From Coriaria nepalensis (taxonomy: Eukaryota > Streptophyta > Magnoliopsida > Cucurbitales > Coriariaceae), in assembly GCA_027186245.1 (NCBI GenBank), contig CP114483.1, positions 15,644,220 to 15,708,219 on the forward strand: a stretch of 64,000 nucleotides of DNA, in the 5' to 3' direction. Positions 21,760-36,500 of this stretch are shown here, piece after piece. The stretch's first letter is position 1, and each line of letters starts with the position of its first letter. A program made the position numbers and the translations under genes. Below the pieces are notes generated by a model. That model saw nothing but the letters and a program-made list of their open reading frames with translations, searched no databases and had not been told where the DNA came from.

Positions 21760-23444
21760 TTTGAAGGGCAAAAATATAATTCGTTGGAATTCATTTATAA
21801 TGATTTAATGACTGGAAGAGCCTCAATGACATGATTTGAACGCTAAGTAAATGTATAGTTGCCTTCAATAGATCAACTGCAAGTTATGCACGAAAGTCAT
21901 GTTTAAAAGGTGAATTTCGTCTGAAGTGATTTAGAATGATTTAATGAGTAAAAGAGATGCAATAATATGACTTTAACACTAAAAAAATGCATTGTTGCCT
22001 TCAGTAGATCAATTGCAAGTCATGCATGAAAGTCGTGTTTTAAATGCGAAAATAGAACTAGTTCGAAGTGCTTTCAAACAATTTAATGATCTAAAAAGAC
22101 TGAATGATATGCTCTTTAAGGCTAAAATAATGCATTGTTGTCTCCAATAGATTAATTGCAGGTGATGTAAGAAAATGATGTTTGAAGGGCAAAAATATAA
22201 TTCGTTCGAATTCATTTATAATGATTTAATGACTAGAAGAGCCTCAATGACATGATTTTAACGCTAAGTAAATGTATAGTTGCCTTCAATAGATAACTTG
22301 CAAGTTATGCACGAAAGTCATGTTTAAAAGGTGAATTTCGTCTGAAGTGATTTAGAATGATTTAATGAGTAAAAGAGATGCAATAATATGACTTTAACAC
22401 TAAAAAAAATGTGTAGTTGCCTTCAGTAGATCAATTGCAAGTCATGCATGAAAGTAGTGTTTTAAATGCGAAAATAGAATTAGTTCGAAGTGCTTTCGAA
22501 CAATTTAATGATCGGAAAAGGCTGAATGATATGCTCTTTAAGGCTAAAATAATGCATTGTTGTATTCAATAGAGTAATTGCAGGTTATGTAAGAAAATCA
22601 TGTTTGAAGGGCAAAAATATAATTCGTTCGAATTCATTTATAATGATTTAATGACTAGAAGAGCCTCAATGACATGATTTTAACGCTAAGTAAATGTATA
22701 GTTGCCTTCAATAGATCAACTGCAAGTTATGCACGAAAGTCATGTTTAAAAGGTGAATTTCGTCTGAAGTGATTTAGAATGATTTAATGAGTAAAAGAGA
22801 TGCAATAATATGACTTTAACACTAAAAAAATGCATAGTTGCCTTCAGTAGATCAATTGCAAGTCATGCATGAAAGTCGTGTTTTAAATGCGAAAATAGAA
22901 CTAGTTTGAAGTGCTTTCAAACAATTTAATGATCCAAAAAGACTGAATGATATGCTCTTTAAGGCTAAAATAATGCATTGTTGTCTTCAATAGATTAATT
23001 GCAGGTGATGTAAGAAAATCATGTTTGAAGGGCAAAAATATAATTCGTTCGAATTCATTTATAATGATTTAATGACTAGAAGAGCCTCAATGACATGATT
23101 TTAACGCTAAGTAAATGTATAGTTGCCTTCAATAGATCAACTGCAAGTTATGCACGAAAGTCATGTTTAAAAGGTGAATTTCGTCTGAAGTGATTTAGAA
23201 TGATTTAATGAGTAAAAGAGATGCAATGATATGACTTTAACACTAAAAAAATGCATACTTGCCTTCAGTAGATCAATTGCGAGTTATGCACGAAAGTCGT
23301 GTTTTAAATGCGAAAATAGAACTAGTTCGAAGTGCTTTCAAACAATTTAATGATCTGAAAAGACTGAATGATATGCTCTTTAAGGCTAAAATAATGCATT
23401 GTTGTATTCAATAGATTAATTGCAGGTTATGTAAGAAAATCATT
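21760..23444 (+). repeat. Mixed monomers N, G, S, T
   Basis: Four monomers of different families fill this stretch. The N monomer is the first of its kind to carry GTCTCCAATAG and GAAAATGATG; a close relative returns near 28100-28500, 47500-47900 and 57650-58000, each time preceded by GATTTGAACGCTAAG. The G monomer has the GTAGTG, CGAACAATTT and AGAGTAATTGC set. Nothing other than satellite is present. Confidence 0.85.
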
Positions 23445-25550
23445 TTTGAAGGGCAAAAATATAATTCGTTGGAATTCATTTATAATGATTTAATGACTAG
23501 AAGAGCCTCAATGACATGATTTTAACGCTAAGTAAATGTATAGTTGCCTTCACTAGATCAACTGCAAGTTATGCACGAAAGTTAGGTTTAAAAGGTGAAT
23601 TTCGTCTGAAGTGATTTAGAATGATTTGGTGAGTAAAAGAGATGCAATAATATGACTTTAACACTAAAAAAATGTGTAGTTGCCTTCAGTAGATCAATTG
23701 CAAGTCATGCATGAAAGTCGTGTTTTAAATGCGAAAATAGAATTAGTTCGAAGTGCTTTCGAACAATTTAATGATCTGAAAAGACTGAATGATATGCTCT
23801 TTAAGGCTAAAATAATGCATTGTTGTCTTCAATAGATTAATTGCAGGTGATGTAAGAAAATCATGTTTGAAGGGCAAAAATATAATTCGTTCGAATTCAT
23901 TTATAATGATTTAATGACTAGAAGAGCCTCAATGACATGATTTTAACGCTAAGTAAATGTATAGTTGCATTCAATAGATCAACTGCAAGTTATGCACGAA
24001 AGTCATGTTTAAAAGGTGAATTTCGTCTGAAGTGATTTAGAATGATTTAATGAGTAAAAGAGATGCAATAATATGACTTTAACACTAAAAAAATGTGTAG
24101 TTGCCTTCAGTAGATCAATTGCAAGTCATGCATGAAAGTAGTGTTTTAAATGCGAAAATAGAATTAGTTCGAAGTGCTTTCGAACAACTTAATGATCTGA
24201 AAAGACTGAATGATATGCTCTTTAAGGCTAAAATAATGCATTGTTGTATTCAATAGAGTAATTGCAGGTGATGTAAGAAAATCATGTTTGAAGGGCAAAA
24301 ATATAATTCGTTCGAATTCATTTATAATGATTTAATGACTAGAAGAGCCTCAATGACATGATTTTAACGATAAGTAAATGTATAGTTGCCTTCAATAGAT
24401 CAACTGCAAGTTATGCACGAAAGTCATGTTTAAAAGGTGAATTTCGTCTGAAGTGATTTAGAATGATTTAATGAGTAAAAGAGATGCAATAATATGACTT
24501 TAACACTAAAAAAATGCATACTTGCCTTCAGTAGATCAATTGGAAGTCATGCATGAAAGTTGTGTTTTAAATGCGAAAATAGAACTAGTTCGAAGTGCTT
24601 TCAAACAATTTAATGATCTAAAAAGACTGAATGATATGCTCTTTAAGGCTAAAATAAAGCATTGTTGTCGTCAATAGATTAATTGCAGGTGATGTAAGAA
24701 AATCATGTTTGAAGGGCAAAAATATAATTCGTTCGAATTCATTTATAATGATTTAATGACTAGAAGAGCCTCAATGACATGATTTTAACGCTAAGTAAAT
24801 GTATAGTTGCCTTCAATAGATCAACTGCAAGTTATGCACGAAAGTCATGTTTAAAAGGTGAATTTCGTCTGAAGTGATTTAGAATGATTTAATGAGTAAA
24901 AGAGATGCAATAATATGACTTTAACACTAAAAAAATGCATACTTGCCTTCAGTAGATCAATTGCAAGTTATGCACGAAAGTCGTGTTTTAAATGCGAAAA
25001 TAGAACTAGTTCGAAGTGCTTTCAAACAATTTAATGATCCGAAAAGACTGAATGATATGCTCTTTAAGGCTAAAATAATGCATTGTTGTCTTCAATAGAT
25101 TAATTGCAGGTGATGTAAGAAAATCATGTTTGAAGGGCAAAAATATAATTCGTTCGAATTCATTTATAATGATTTAATGACTAGAAGAGCCTCAATGACA
25201 TGATTTTAACGCTAAGTAAATGTATAGTTGCCTTCAATAGATCAACTGCAAGTTATGCACGAAAGTCATGTTTAAAAGGTGAATTTCATCTGAAGTGATG
25301 TAGAATGATTTAATGAGTAAAAGACATGCAATAATATGACTTTAACACTAAAAAAAATGCACAATTGCCTTCAGTAGATCAATTGCAAGTCATGCATGAA
25401 AGTCGTGTTTTAAATGCGAAAATAGAACTAGTTCGAATTGCTTTCAAACTATTTATTGATCTAAAAAGACTGAATGATATGCTCTTTAAGGCTAAAATAA
25501 TGCATTGTTGTCTTCAATAGATTAATTGCAGGTGATGTAAGAGAATCATG
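23445..25550 (+). repeat. 5-monomer HOR, copy 1
   Basis: The order is G G T T H, 2,106 bp. Diagnostic rare variants are CAATTGGAAGTCATG with GAAAGTTGTG and GTTGTCGTCAATAG in the third monomer and GTAAGAGAATCATG at the end of the fifth. The first monomer of this copy has private changes (CACTAGATC, GTTAGGTTT, TTTGGTGAG) not found in copy 2. Confidence 0.9.
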
Positions 25551-27656
25551 TTTGAAGGGCAAAAATATAATTCGTTGGAATTCATTTATAATGATTTAAT
25601 GACTGGAAGAGCCTCAATGACATGATTTTAACGCTAAGTAAATGTATAGTTGCCTTCAATAGATCAACTGCAAGTTATGCACGAAAGTCATGTTTAAAAG
25701 GTGAATTTCGTCTGAAGTGATTTAGAATGATTTAATGAGTAAAAGAGATGCAATAATATGACTTTAACACTAAAAAAATGTGTAGTTGCCTTCAGTAGAT
25801 CAATTGCAAGTCATGCATGAAAGTCGTGTTTTAAATGCGAAAATAGAATTAGTTCGAAGTGCTTTCGAACAATTTAATGATCTGAAAAGACTGAATGATA
25901 TGCTCTTTAAGGCTAAAATAATGCATTGTTGTATTCAATAGATTAATTGCAGGTTATGTAAGAAAATCATTTTTGAAGGGCAAAAATAAAATTCGTTGGA
26001 ATTCATTTATAATGATTTAATGACTAGAAGAGCCTCAATGACATGATTTTAACGCTAAGTAAATGTATAGTTGCCTTCAATAGATCAACTGCAAGTTATG
26101 CACGAAAGTCATGTTTAAAAGGTGAATTTCGTCTGAAGTGATTTAGAATGATTTAATGAGTAAAAGAGATGCAATAATATGACTTTAACACTAAAAAAAT
26201 GTGTAGTTGCCTTCAGTAGATCAATTGCAAGTCATGCATGAAAGTAGTGTTTTAAATGCGAAAATAGAATTAGTTCGAAGTGCTTTCGAACAATTTAATG
26301 ATCTGAAAAGACTGAATGATATGCTCTTTAAGGCTAAAATAATGCATTGTTGTATTCAATAGAGTAATTGCAGGTGATGTAAGAAAATCATGTTTGAAGG
26401 GCAAAAATATAATTCGTTCGAATTCATTTATAATGATTTAATGACTAGAAGAGCCTCAATGACATGATTTTAACGCTAAGTAAATGTATAGTTGCCTTCA
26501 ATAGATCAACTGCAAGTTATGCACGAAAGTCATGTTTAAAAGGTGAATTTCGTCTGAAGTGATTTAGAATGATTTAATGAGTAAAAGAGATGCAATAATA
26601 TGACTTTAACACTAAAAAAATGCATACTTGCCTTCAGTAGATCAATTGGAAGTCATGCATGAAAGTTGTGTTTTAAATGCGAAAATAGAACTAGTTCGAA
26701 GTGCTTTCAAACAATTTAATGATCTAAAAAGACTGAATGATATGCTCTTTAAGGCTAAAATAAAGCATTGTTGTCGTCAATAGATTAATTGCAGGTGATG
26801 TAAGAAAATCATGTTTGAAGGGCAAAAATATAATTCGTTCGAATTCATTTATAATGATTTAATGACTAGAAGAGCCTCAATGACATGATTTTAACGCTAA
26901 GTAAATGTATAGTTGCCTTCAATAGATCAACTGCAAGTTATGCACGAAAGTCATGTTTAAAAGGTGAATTTCGTCTGAAGTGATTTAGAATGATTTAATG
27001 AGTAAAAGAGATGCAATAATATGACTTTAACACTAAAAAAATGCATACTTGCCTTCAGTAGATCAATTGCAAGTTATGCACGAAAGTCGTGTTTTAAATG
27101 CGAAAATAGAACTAGTTCGAAGTGCTTTCAAACAATTTAATGATCCGAAAAGACTGAATGATATGCTCTTTAAGGCTAAAATAATGCATTGTTGTCTTCA
27201 ATAGATTAATTGCAGGTGATGTAAGAAAATCATGTTTGAAGGGCAAAAATATAATTCGTTCGAATTCATTTATAATGATTTAATGACTAGAAGAGCCTCA
27301 ATGACATGATTTTAACGCTAAGTAAATGTATAGTTGCCTTCAATAGATCAACTGCAAGTTATGCACGAAAGTCATGTTTAAAAGGTGAATTTCGTCTGAA
27401 GTGATGTAGAATGATTTAATGAGTAAAAGACATGCAATAATATGACTTTAACACTAAAAAAAATGCACAATTGCCTTCAGTAGATCAATTGCAAGTCATG
27501 CATGAAAGTCGTGTTTTAAATGCGAAAATAGAACTAGTTCGAATTGCTTTCAAACTATTTATTGATCTAAAAAGACTGAATGATATGCTCTTTAAGGCTA
27601 AAATAATGCATTGTTGTCTTCAATAGATTAATTGCAGGTGATGTAAGAGAATCATG
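25551..27656 (+). repeat. 5-monomer HOR, copy 2
   Basis: Same family order and same rare variants as copy 1, offset 2,106 (TGGAAGTCAT at 24541 and 26647). It differs from copy 1 mainly in the first monomer, which here has CGTTGGAATTC, GACTGGAAG and a GTATTC ending. Confidence 0.9.
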
Positions 27657-28498
27657 TTTGAAGGGCAAAAATATAATTCGTTGGAATTCATTTATAATGA
27701 TTTAATGACTGGAAGAGCCTCAATGACATGATTTTAACGCTAAGTAAATGTATAGTTGCCTTCAATAGATCAACTGCAAGTTATGCACGAAAGTCATGTT
27801 TAAAAGGTGAATTTCGTCTGAAGTGATTTAGAATGATTTAATGAGTAAAAGAGATGCAATAATATGACTTTAACACTAAAAAAATGTGTAGTTGCCTTCA
27901 GTAGATCAATTGCAAGTCATGCATGAAAGTCGTGGTTTAAATGCGAAAATAGAACTAGTTCGAAGTGCTTTCAAACAATTTAATGATCTGAAAAGACTGA
28001 ATGATATGCTCTTTAAGGCTAAAATAATGCATTGTTGTATTCAATAGATTAATTGCAGGTTATGTAAGAAAATCATTTTTGAAGGGCAAAAATATAATTC
28101 GTTGGAATTCATTTATAATGATTTAATGACTGGAAGAGCCTCAATGACATGATTTGAACGCTAAGTAAATGTATAGTTGCCTTCAATAGATCAACTGCAA
28201 GTTATGCACGAAAGTCATGTTTAAAAGGTGAATTTCGTCTGAAGTGATTTAGAATGATTTAATGAGTAAAAGAGATGCAATAATATGACTTTAACACTAA
28301 AAAAATGCATTGTTGCCTTCAGTAGATCAATTGCAAGTCATGCATGAAAGTCGTGTTTTAAATGCGAAAATAGAACTAGTTCGAATTGCTTTCAAACAAT
28401 TTAATGATCTAAAAAGACTGAATGATATGCTCTTTAAAGCTAAAATAATGAATTGTTGTCTCCAATAGATTAATTGAAGGTGATGTAAGAAAATGATG
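27657..28498 (+). repeat. Two monomers (G, N) between HOR blocks
   Basis: The G monomer carries GTCGTGGTTTAAATGCG. The N monomer that follows has private changes (TTTAAAGCTAAAATAATGAATTG, TTGAAGGTGATG) and GAAAATGATG. These two units join the 5-monomer and 6-monomer blocks. Confidence 0.85.
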
Positions 28499-31025
28499 TT
28501 TGAAGGGCAAAAATATAATTCGTTCGAATTCATTTATAATGATTTAATGACTAGAAGAGCCTCAATGACATGATTTTAACGCTAAGTAAATGTATAGTTG
28601 CCTTCAATAGATCAACTGCAAGTTATGCACGAAAGTCATGTTTAAAAGGTGAATTTCGTCTGAAGTGATTTAGAATGATTTAATGAGTAAAAGAGATGCA
28701 ATAATATGACTTTAACACTAAAAAAATGTGTAGTTGCCTTCAGTAGATCAATTGCAAGTCATGCATGAAAGTAGTGTTTTAAATGCGAAAATCGAATTAG
28801 TTCGAAGTGCTTTCGAACAATTTAATGATCTGAAAAGACTGAATGATATGCTCTTTAAGGCTAAAATAATGCATTGTTGTATTCAATAGAGTAATTGCAG
28901 GTGATGTAAGAAAATCATGTTTGAAGGGCAAAAATATAATTCGTTGGAATTCATTTATAATGATTTAATGACTAGAAGAGCCTCAATGACATGATTTTAA
29001 CGCTAAGTAAATGTATAGTTGCCTTCAATAGATCAACTGCAAGTTATGCACAAAAGTCATATTTAAAAGGTGAATTTCGTCTGAAGTGATTTAGAATGAT
29101 TTAATGAGTAAAAGAGATGCAATAATATGACTTTAACACTAAAAAAATGCGTAGTTGCCTTCAGTAGATCAATTGCAAGTCATGCATGAAAGTCGTGTTT
29201 TAAATGCGAAAATAGAACTAGTTCGAAGTGCTTTCAAACAATTTAATGATCTAAAAAGACTGAATGATATGCTCTTTAAGGCTAAAATAATGCATTGTTG
29301 TCTTCAATAGATTAATTGCAGGTGATGTAAGAAAATCACGTTTGAAGGGCAAAAATATAATTCGTTCGAATTCATTTATAATGATTTAATGACTAGAAGA
29401 GCCTCAATGACATGATTTTAATGCTAAGTAAATGTATAGTTGCCTTCAATAGATCAATTGCAAGTTATGCACGAAAGTCATGTTTAAAAGGTGAATTTCG
29501 TCTGAAGTGATTTAGAATGATTTAATGAGTAAAAGAGATGCAATAATATGACTTTAACACTAAAAAAATGCATACTTGGCTTCAGTAGATCAATTGCAAG
29601 TTATGCACGAAAGTCGTGTTTTAAATGCGAAAATAGAACTAGTTCGAAGTGCTTTCAAACAATTTAATGATCTGAAAAGACTGAATGATATGCTCTTTAA
29701 GGCTAAAATAATGCATTGTTGTATTCAATAGATTAATTGCAGGTTATGTAAGAAAATCATTTTTGAAGGGCAAAAATATAATTCGTTGGAATTCATTTAT
29801 AATGATTTAATGACTAGAAGAGCCTTAATGACATGATTTTAAGGATAAGTGAATGTATAGTTGCCTTCAATAGATCAACTGCAAGTTATGCACGAAAGTC
29901 ATGTTTAAAAGGTGAATTTCGTCTGAAGTGATTTAGAATGATTTAATGAGTAAAAGAGATGCAATAATATGACTTTAACACTAAAAAAATGTGTAGTTGC
30001 CTTCAGTAGATCAATTGCAAGTCATGCATGAAAGTCGTGTTTTAAATGCGAAAATAGAACTAGTTCGAAGTGCTTTCAAACAATTTAATGATCTGAAAAG
30101 ACTGAATGATATGCTCTTTAAGGCTAAAATAATGCATTGTTGTATTCAATAGATTAATTGCAGGTTATGTAAGAAAATCATTTTTGAAGGGCAAAAATAT
30201 AATTCGTTGGAATTCATTTATAATGATTTAATGACTGGAAGAGCCTCAATGACATGATTTGAACGCTAAGTAAATGTATAGTTGCCTTCAATAGATCAAC
30301 TGCAAGTTATGCACGAAAGTCATGTTTAAAAGGTGAATTTCGTCTGAAGTAATGTAGAATGATTTAATGAGTAAAAGACATGCAATAATATGACTTTAAC
30401 ACTAAAAAAAATGCACAATTGCCTTCAGTAGATCAATTGCAAGTCATGCATGAAAGTCGTGTTTTAAACGCGAAAATAGAACTAGTTCGAATTGCTTTCA
30501 AACTATTTATTGATCTGAAAAGACTGAATGATATGCTCTTTAAGGCTAAAATAATGCATTGTTGTATTCAATAGATTAATTGCAGGTTATGTAAGAAAAT
30601 CATTTTTGAAGGGCAAAAATATAATTCGTTGGAATTCATTTATAATTATTTAATGACTGGAAGAGCCTCAATGACATGATTTTAACGCTAAGTAAATGTA
30701 TAGTTGCCTTCAATAGATCAACTGCAAGTTATGCACGAAAGTCATGTTTAAAAGGTGAATTTCGTCTGAAGTGATGTAGAATGATTTAATGAGTAAAAGA
30801 CATGCAATAATATGACTTTAACACTAAAAAAATGCACAATTGCCTTCAGTAGATCAATTGCAAGTCATGCATGAAAGTCGTGTTTTAAATGTGAAAATAG
30901 AACTAGTTCGAAGTGCTTTCAAACAATTTAATGATCTAAAAAGACTGAATAATATGCTCTTCAAGGCTAAAATAATGCATTGTTGTCTTCAATAGATTAA
31001 TTGCAGGTGATGTAAGAAAATTATG
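28499..31025 (+). repeat. 6-monomer HOR, copy 1
   Basis: The order is G R Z G H H, 2,527 bp. Marks are GCGAAAATCGAATTAG with GTAGTG in the first monomer, GCGTAGTTGCC in the second, GCATACTTGGC in the third, CTTAATGACATG with AAGGATAAGTGAATG leading into the fourth, GAAGTAATGTAG in the fifth, and AATGTGAAAATAG with CTGAATAATATGC in the sixth. Confidence 0.93.
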
Positions 31026-33552
31026 TTTGAAGGGCAAAAATATAATTCGTTCGAATTCATTTATAATGATTTAATGACTAGAAGAGCCTCAATGACATGA
31101 TTTTAACGCTAAGTAAATGTATAGTTGCCTTCAATAGATCAACTGCAAGTTATGCACGAAAGTCATGTTTAAAAGGTGAATTTCGTCTGAAGTGATTTAG
31201 AATGATTTAATGAGTAAAAGAGATGCAATAATATGACTTTAACACTAAAAAAATGTGTAGTTGCCTTCAGTAGATCAATTGCAAGTCATGCATGAAAGTA
31301 GTGTTTTAAATGCGAAAATCGAATTAGTTCGAAGTGCTTTCGAACAATTTAATGATCTGAAAAGACTGAATGATATGCTCTTTAAGGCTAAAATAATGCA
31401 TTGTTGTATTCAATAGAGTAATTGCAGGTGATGTAAGAAAATCATGTTTGAAGGGCAAAAATATAATTCGTTGGAATTCATTTATAATGATTTAATGACT
31501 AGAAGAGCCTCAATGACATGATTTTAACGCTAAGTAAATGTATAGTTGCCTTCAATAGATCAACTGCAAGTTATGCACGAAAGTCATATTTAAAAGGTGA
31601 ATTTCGTCTGAAGTGATTTAGAATGATTTAATGAGTAAAAGAGATGCAATAATATGACTTTAACACTAAAAAAATGCGTAGTTGCCTTCAGTAGATCAAT
31701 TGCAAGTCATGCATGAAAGTCGTGTTTTAAATGCGAAAATAGAACTAGTTCGAAGTGCTTTCAAACAATTTAATGATCTAAAAAGACTGAATGATATGCT
31801 CTTTAAGGCTAAAATAATGCATTGTTGTCTTCAATAGATTAATTGCAGGTGATGTAAGAAAATCACGTTTGAAGGGCAAAAATATAATTCGTTCGAATTC
31901 ATTTATAATGATTTAATGACTAGAAGAGCCTCAATGACATGATTTTAATGCTAAGTAAATGTATAGTTGCCTTCAATAGATCAATTGCAAGTTATGCACG
32001 AAAGTCATGTTTAAAAGGTGAATTTCGTCTGAAGTGATTTAGAATGATTTAATGAGTAAAAGAGATGCAATAATATGACTTTAACACTAAAAAAATGCAT
32101 ACTTGGCTTCAGTAGATCAATTGCAAGTTATGCACGAAAGTCGTGTTTTAAATGCGAAAATAGAACTAGTTCGAAGTGCTTTCAAACAATTTAATGATCT
32201 GAAAAGACTGAATGATATGCTCTTTAAGGCTAAAATAATGCATTGTTGTATTCAATAGATTAATTGCAGGTTATGTAAGAAAATCATTTTTGAAGGGCAA
32301 AAATATAATTCGTTGGAATTCATTTATAATGATTTAATGACTAGAAGAGCCTTAATGACATGATTTTAAGGATAAGTGAATGTATAGTTGCCTTCAATAG
32401 ATCAACTGCAAGTTATGCACGAAAGTCATGTTTAAAAGGTGAATTTCGTCTGAAGTGATTTAGAATGATTTAATGAGTAAAAGAGATGCAATAATATGAC
32501 TTTAACACTAAAAAAATGTGTAGTTGCCTTCAGTAGATCAATTGCAAGTCATGCATGAAAGTCGTGTTTTAAATGCGAAAATAGAACTAGTTCGAAGTGC
32601 TTTCAAACAATTTAATGATCTGAAAAGACTGAATGATATGCTCTTTAAGGCTAAAATAATGCATTGTTGTATTCAATAGATTAATTGCAGGTTATGTAAG
32701 AAAATAATTTTTGAAGGGCAAAAATATAATTCGTTGGAATTCATTTATAATGATTTAATGACTGGAAGAGCCTCAATGACATGATTTGAACGCTAAGTAA
32801 ATGTATAGTTGCCTTCAATAGATCAACTGCAACTTATGCACGAAAGTCATGTTTAAAAGGTGAATTTCGTCTGAAGTAATGTAGAATGATTTAATGAGTA
32901 AAAGACATGCAATAATATGACTTTAACACTAAAAAAAATGCACAATTGCCTTCAGTAGATCAATTGCAAGTCATGCATGAAAGTCGTGTTTTAAACGCGA
33001 AAATAGAACTAGTTCGAATTGCTTTCAAACTATTTATTGATCTGAAAAGACTGAATGATATGCTCTTTAAGGCTAAAATAATGCATTGTTGTATTCAATA
33101 GATTAATTGCAGGTTATGTAAGAAAATCATTTTTGAAGGGCAAAAATATAATTCGTTGGAATTCATTTATAATGATTTAATGACTGGAAGAGCCTCAATG
33201 ACATGATTTTAACGCTAAGTAAATGTATAGTTGCCTTCAATAGATCAACTGCAAGTTATGCACGAAAGTCATGTTTAAAAGGTGAATTTCGTCTGAAGTG
33301 ATGTAGAATGATTTAATGAGTAAAAGACATGCAATAATATGACTTTAACACTAAAAAAATGCACAATTGCCTTCAGTAGATCAATTGCAAGTCATGCATG
33401 AAAGTCGTGTTTTAAATGTGAAAATAGAACTAGTTCGAAGTGCTTTCAAACAATTTAATGATCTAAAAAGACTGAATAATATGCTCTTCAAGGCTAAAAT
33501 AATGCATTGTTGTCTTCAATAGATTAATTGCAGGTGATGTAAGAAAATTATG
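31026..33552 (+). repeat. 6-monomer HOR, copy 2
   Basis: Every mark of copy 1 returns at an offset of 2,527. Only scattered single-base differences were seen (for example GAAAATAATTTTTG and GCAACTTATGC in this copy). The boundary at 33552 is where the next block, led by GACCCTCAATG, begins. Confidence 0.93.
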
Positions 33553-36500
33553 TTTGAAGGGCAAAAATATAATTCGTTCGAATTCATTTATAATGATTTA
33601 ATGACTAGAAGACCCTCAATGACATGATTTTAACGCTAAGTAAATGTATAGTTGCCTTCAATAGATCAACTGCAAGTTATGCACGAAAGTCATGTTTAAA
33701 AGGTGAATTTCGTCTGAAGTGATTTAGAATGATTTAATGAGTAAAAGAGATGCAATAATATGACTTTAACACTAAAAAAATGCATACTTGCCTTCAGTAG
33801 ATCAATTGCAAGTTATGCACGAAAGTCGTGTTTTAAATGCGAAAATAGAACTAGTTCGAAGTGCTTTCAAACAATTTAATGATCTGAAAAGACTGAATGA
33901 TATGCTCTTGAAGGCTAAAATAATGCATTGTTGTATTCAATAGATTAATTGCAGGTTATGTAAGAAAATCATTTTTGAAGGGCAAAAATATAATTCGTTG
34001 GAATTCATTTATAATGATTTAATGACTGGAAGAGCCTCAATGACATGATTTTAACGCTAAGTAAATGTATAGTTGCCTTCAATAGATCAACTGCAAGTTA
34101 TGCACGAAAGTCATGTTTAAAAGGTGAATTTCGTCTGAAGTGATTTAGAATGATTTAATGAGTAAAAGAGATGCAATAATATGACTTTAACACTAAAAAA
34201 ATGCATTGTTGCCTTCAGTAGATCAATTGCAAGTCATGCATGAAAGTCGTGTTTTAAATGCGAAAATAGAACTAGTTCGAAGTGCTTTCAAACAATTTAA
34301 TGATCTAAAAAGACTGAATGATATGCTCTTTAAGGCTAAAATAATGCATTGTTGTCTCCAATAGATTAATTGCAGGTGATGTAAGAAAATCATGTTTGAA
34401 GGGCAAAAATATAATTCATTCGAATTCATTTATAATGATTTAATGACTAGAAGAGCCTCAATGACATGATTTTAACGCTAAGTAAATGTATAGTTGCCTT
34501 CAATAGATCAACTGCAAGTTATGCACGAAAGTCATGTTTAAAAGGTGAATTTCGTCTGAAGTGATTTAGAATGATTTAATGAGTAAAAGAGATGCAATAA
34601 TATGACTTTAACACTAAAAAAATGCATTGTTGCCTTCAGTAGATCAATTGCAAGTCATGCATGAAAGTCGTGTTTTAAATGCGAAAATAGAACTAGTTCG
34701 AAGTGCTTTCAAACAATTTACTGATCTAAAAAGACTGAATGATATGCTCTTTAAGGCTAAAATAATGCATTGTTGTCTTCAATAGATTAATTGCAGGTGA
34801 TGTAAGAAAATCATGTTTGAAGGGTAAAAATATAATTCGTTCGAATTCATTTATAATGATTTAATGACTAGAAGAGCCTCAATGACATGATTTTAACGCT
34901 AAGTAAATGTATAGTTGCCTTCAATAGATCAACTGCAAGTTATGCACGAAAGTCATGTTTAAAAGGTGAATTTCGTCTGAAGTGATGTAGAATGATTTAA
35001 TGAGTAAAAGACATGCAATAATATGACTTTAACACTAAAAAAAATGCATACTTGGCTTCAGTAGATCAATTGCAAGTTATGCACGAAAGTCGTGTTTTAA
35101 ATGCGAAAATAGAACTAGTTCGAAGTGCTTTCAAACAATTTAATGATCCGAAAAGACTGAATGATATGCTCTTTAAGGCTAAAATAATGCATTGTTGTCT
35201 TCAATAGATTAATTGCAGGTGATGTAAGAAAATCATGTTTGAAGGGCAAAAATATAATTCGTTCGAATTCATTTATAATGATTTAATGACTAGAAGAGCC
35301 TCAATGACATGATTTTAACGCTAAGTAAATGTATAGTTGCCTTCAATAGATCAACTGCAAGTTATGCACGAAAGTCATGTTTAAAAGGTGAATTTCGTCT
35401 GAAGTGATTTAGAATGATTTAATGAGTAAAAGAGATGCAATAATATGACTTTAACACTAAAAAAATGCATTGTTGCCTTCATTAGATCAATTGCAAGTCA
35501 TGCATGAAAGTCGTGTTTTAAATGCGAAAATAGAACTAGTTCGAAGTGCTTTCAAACAATTTACTGATCTAAAAAGACTGAATGATATGCTCTTTAAGGC
35601 TAAAATAATGCATTGTTGTCTTCAATAGATTAATTGCAGGTGATGTAAGAAAATCATGTTTGAAGGGTAAAAATATAATTCGTTCGAATTCATTTATAAT
35701 GATTTAATGACTAGAAGAGCCTCAATGACATGATTTTAACGCTAAGTAAATGTATAGTTGCCTTCAATAGATCAACTGCAAGTTATGCACGAAAGTCATG
35801 TTTAAAAGGTGAATTTCGTCTGAAGTGATGTAGAATGATTTAATGAGTAAAAGACATGCAATAATATGACTTTAACACTAAAAAAAATGCACAATTGCCT
35901 TCAGTAGATCAATTGCAAGTCATGCACGAAAGTCGTGTTTTAAATGCGAAAATAGAACTAGTTCGAAGTGCTTTCAAACAATTTAATGATCCGAAAAGAC
36001 TGAATGATATGCTCTTTAAGGCTAAAATAATGCATTGTTGTCTTCAATAGATTAATTGCAGGTGATGTAAGAAAATCATGTTTGAAGGGCAAAAATATAA
36101 TTCGTTCGAATTCATTTATAATGATTTAATGACTAGAAGAGCCTCAATGACATGATTTTAACGCTAAGTAAATGTATAGTTGCCTTCAATAGATCAACTG
36201 CAAGTTATGCACGAAAGTCATGTTTAAAAGGTGAATTTCGTCTGAAGTGATTTAGAATGATTTAATGAGTAAAAGAGATGCAATAATATGACTTTAACAC
36301 TAAAAAAATGCATTGTTGCCTTCATTAGATCAATTGCAAGTCATGCATGAAAGTCGTGTTTTAAATGCGAAAATAGAACTAGTTCGAAGTGCTTTCAAAC
36401 AATTTAATGATCTAAAAAGACTGAATGATATGCTCTTTAAGGCTAAAATAATGCATTGTTGTCTTCAATAGATTAATTGTAGGTGATGTAAGAAAATCAT

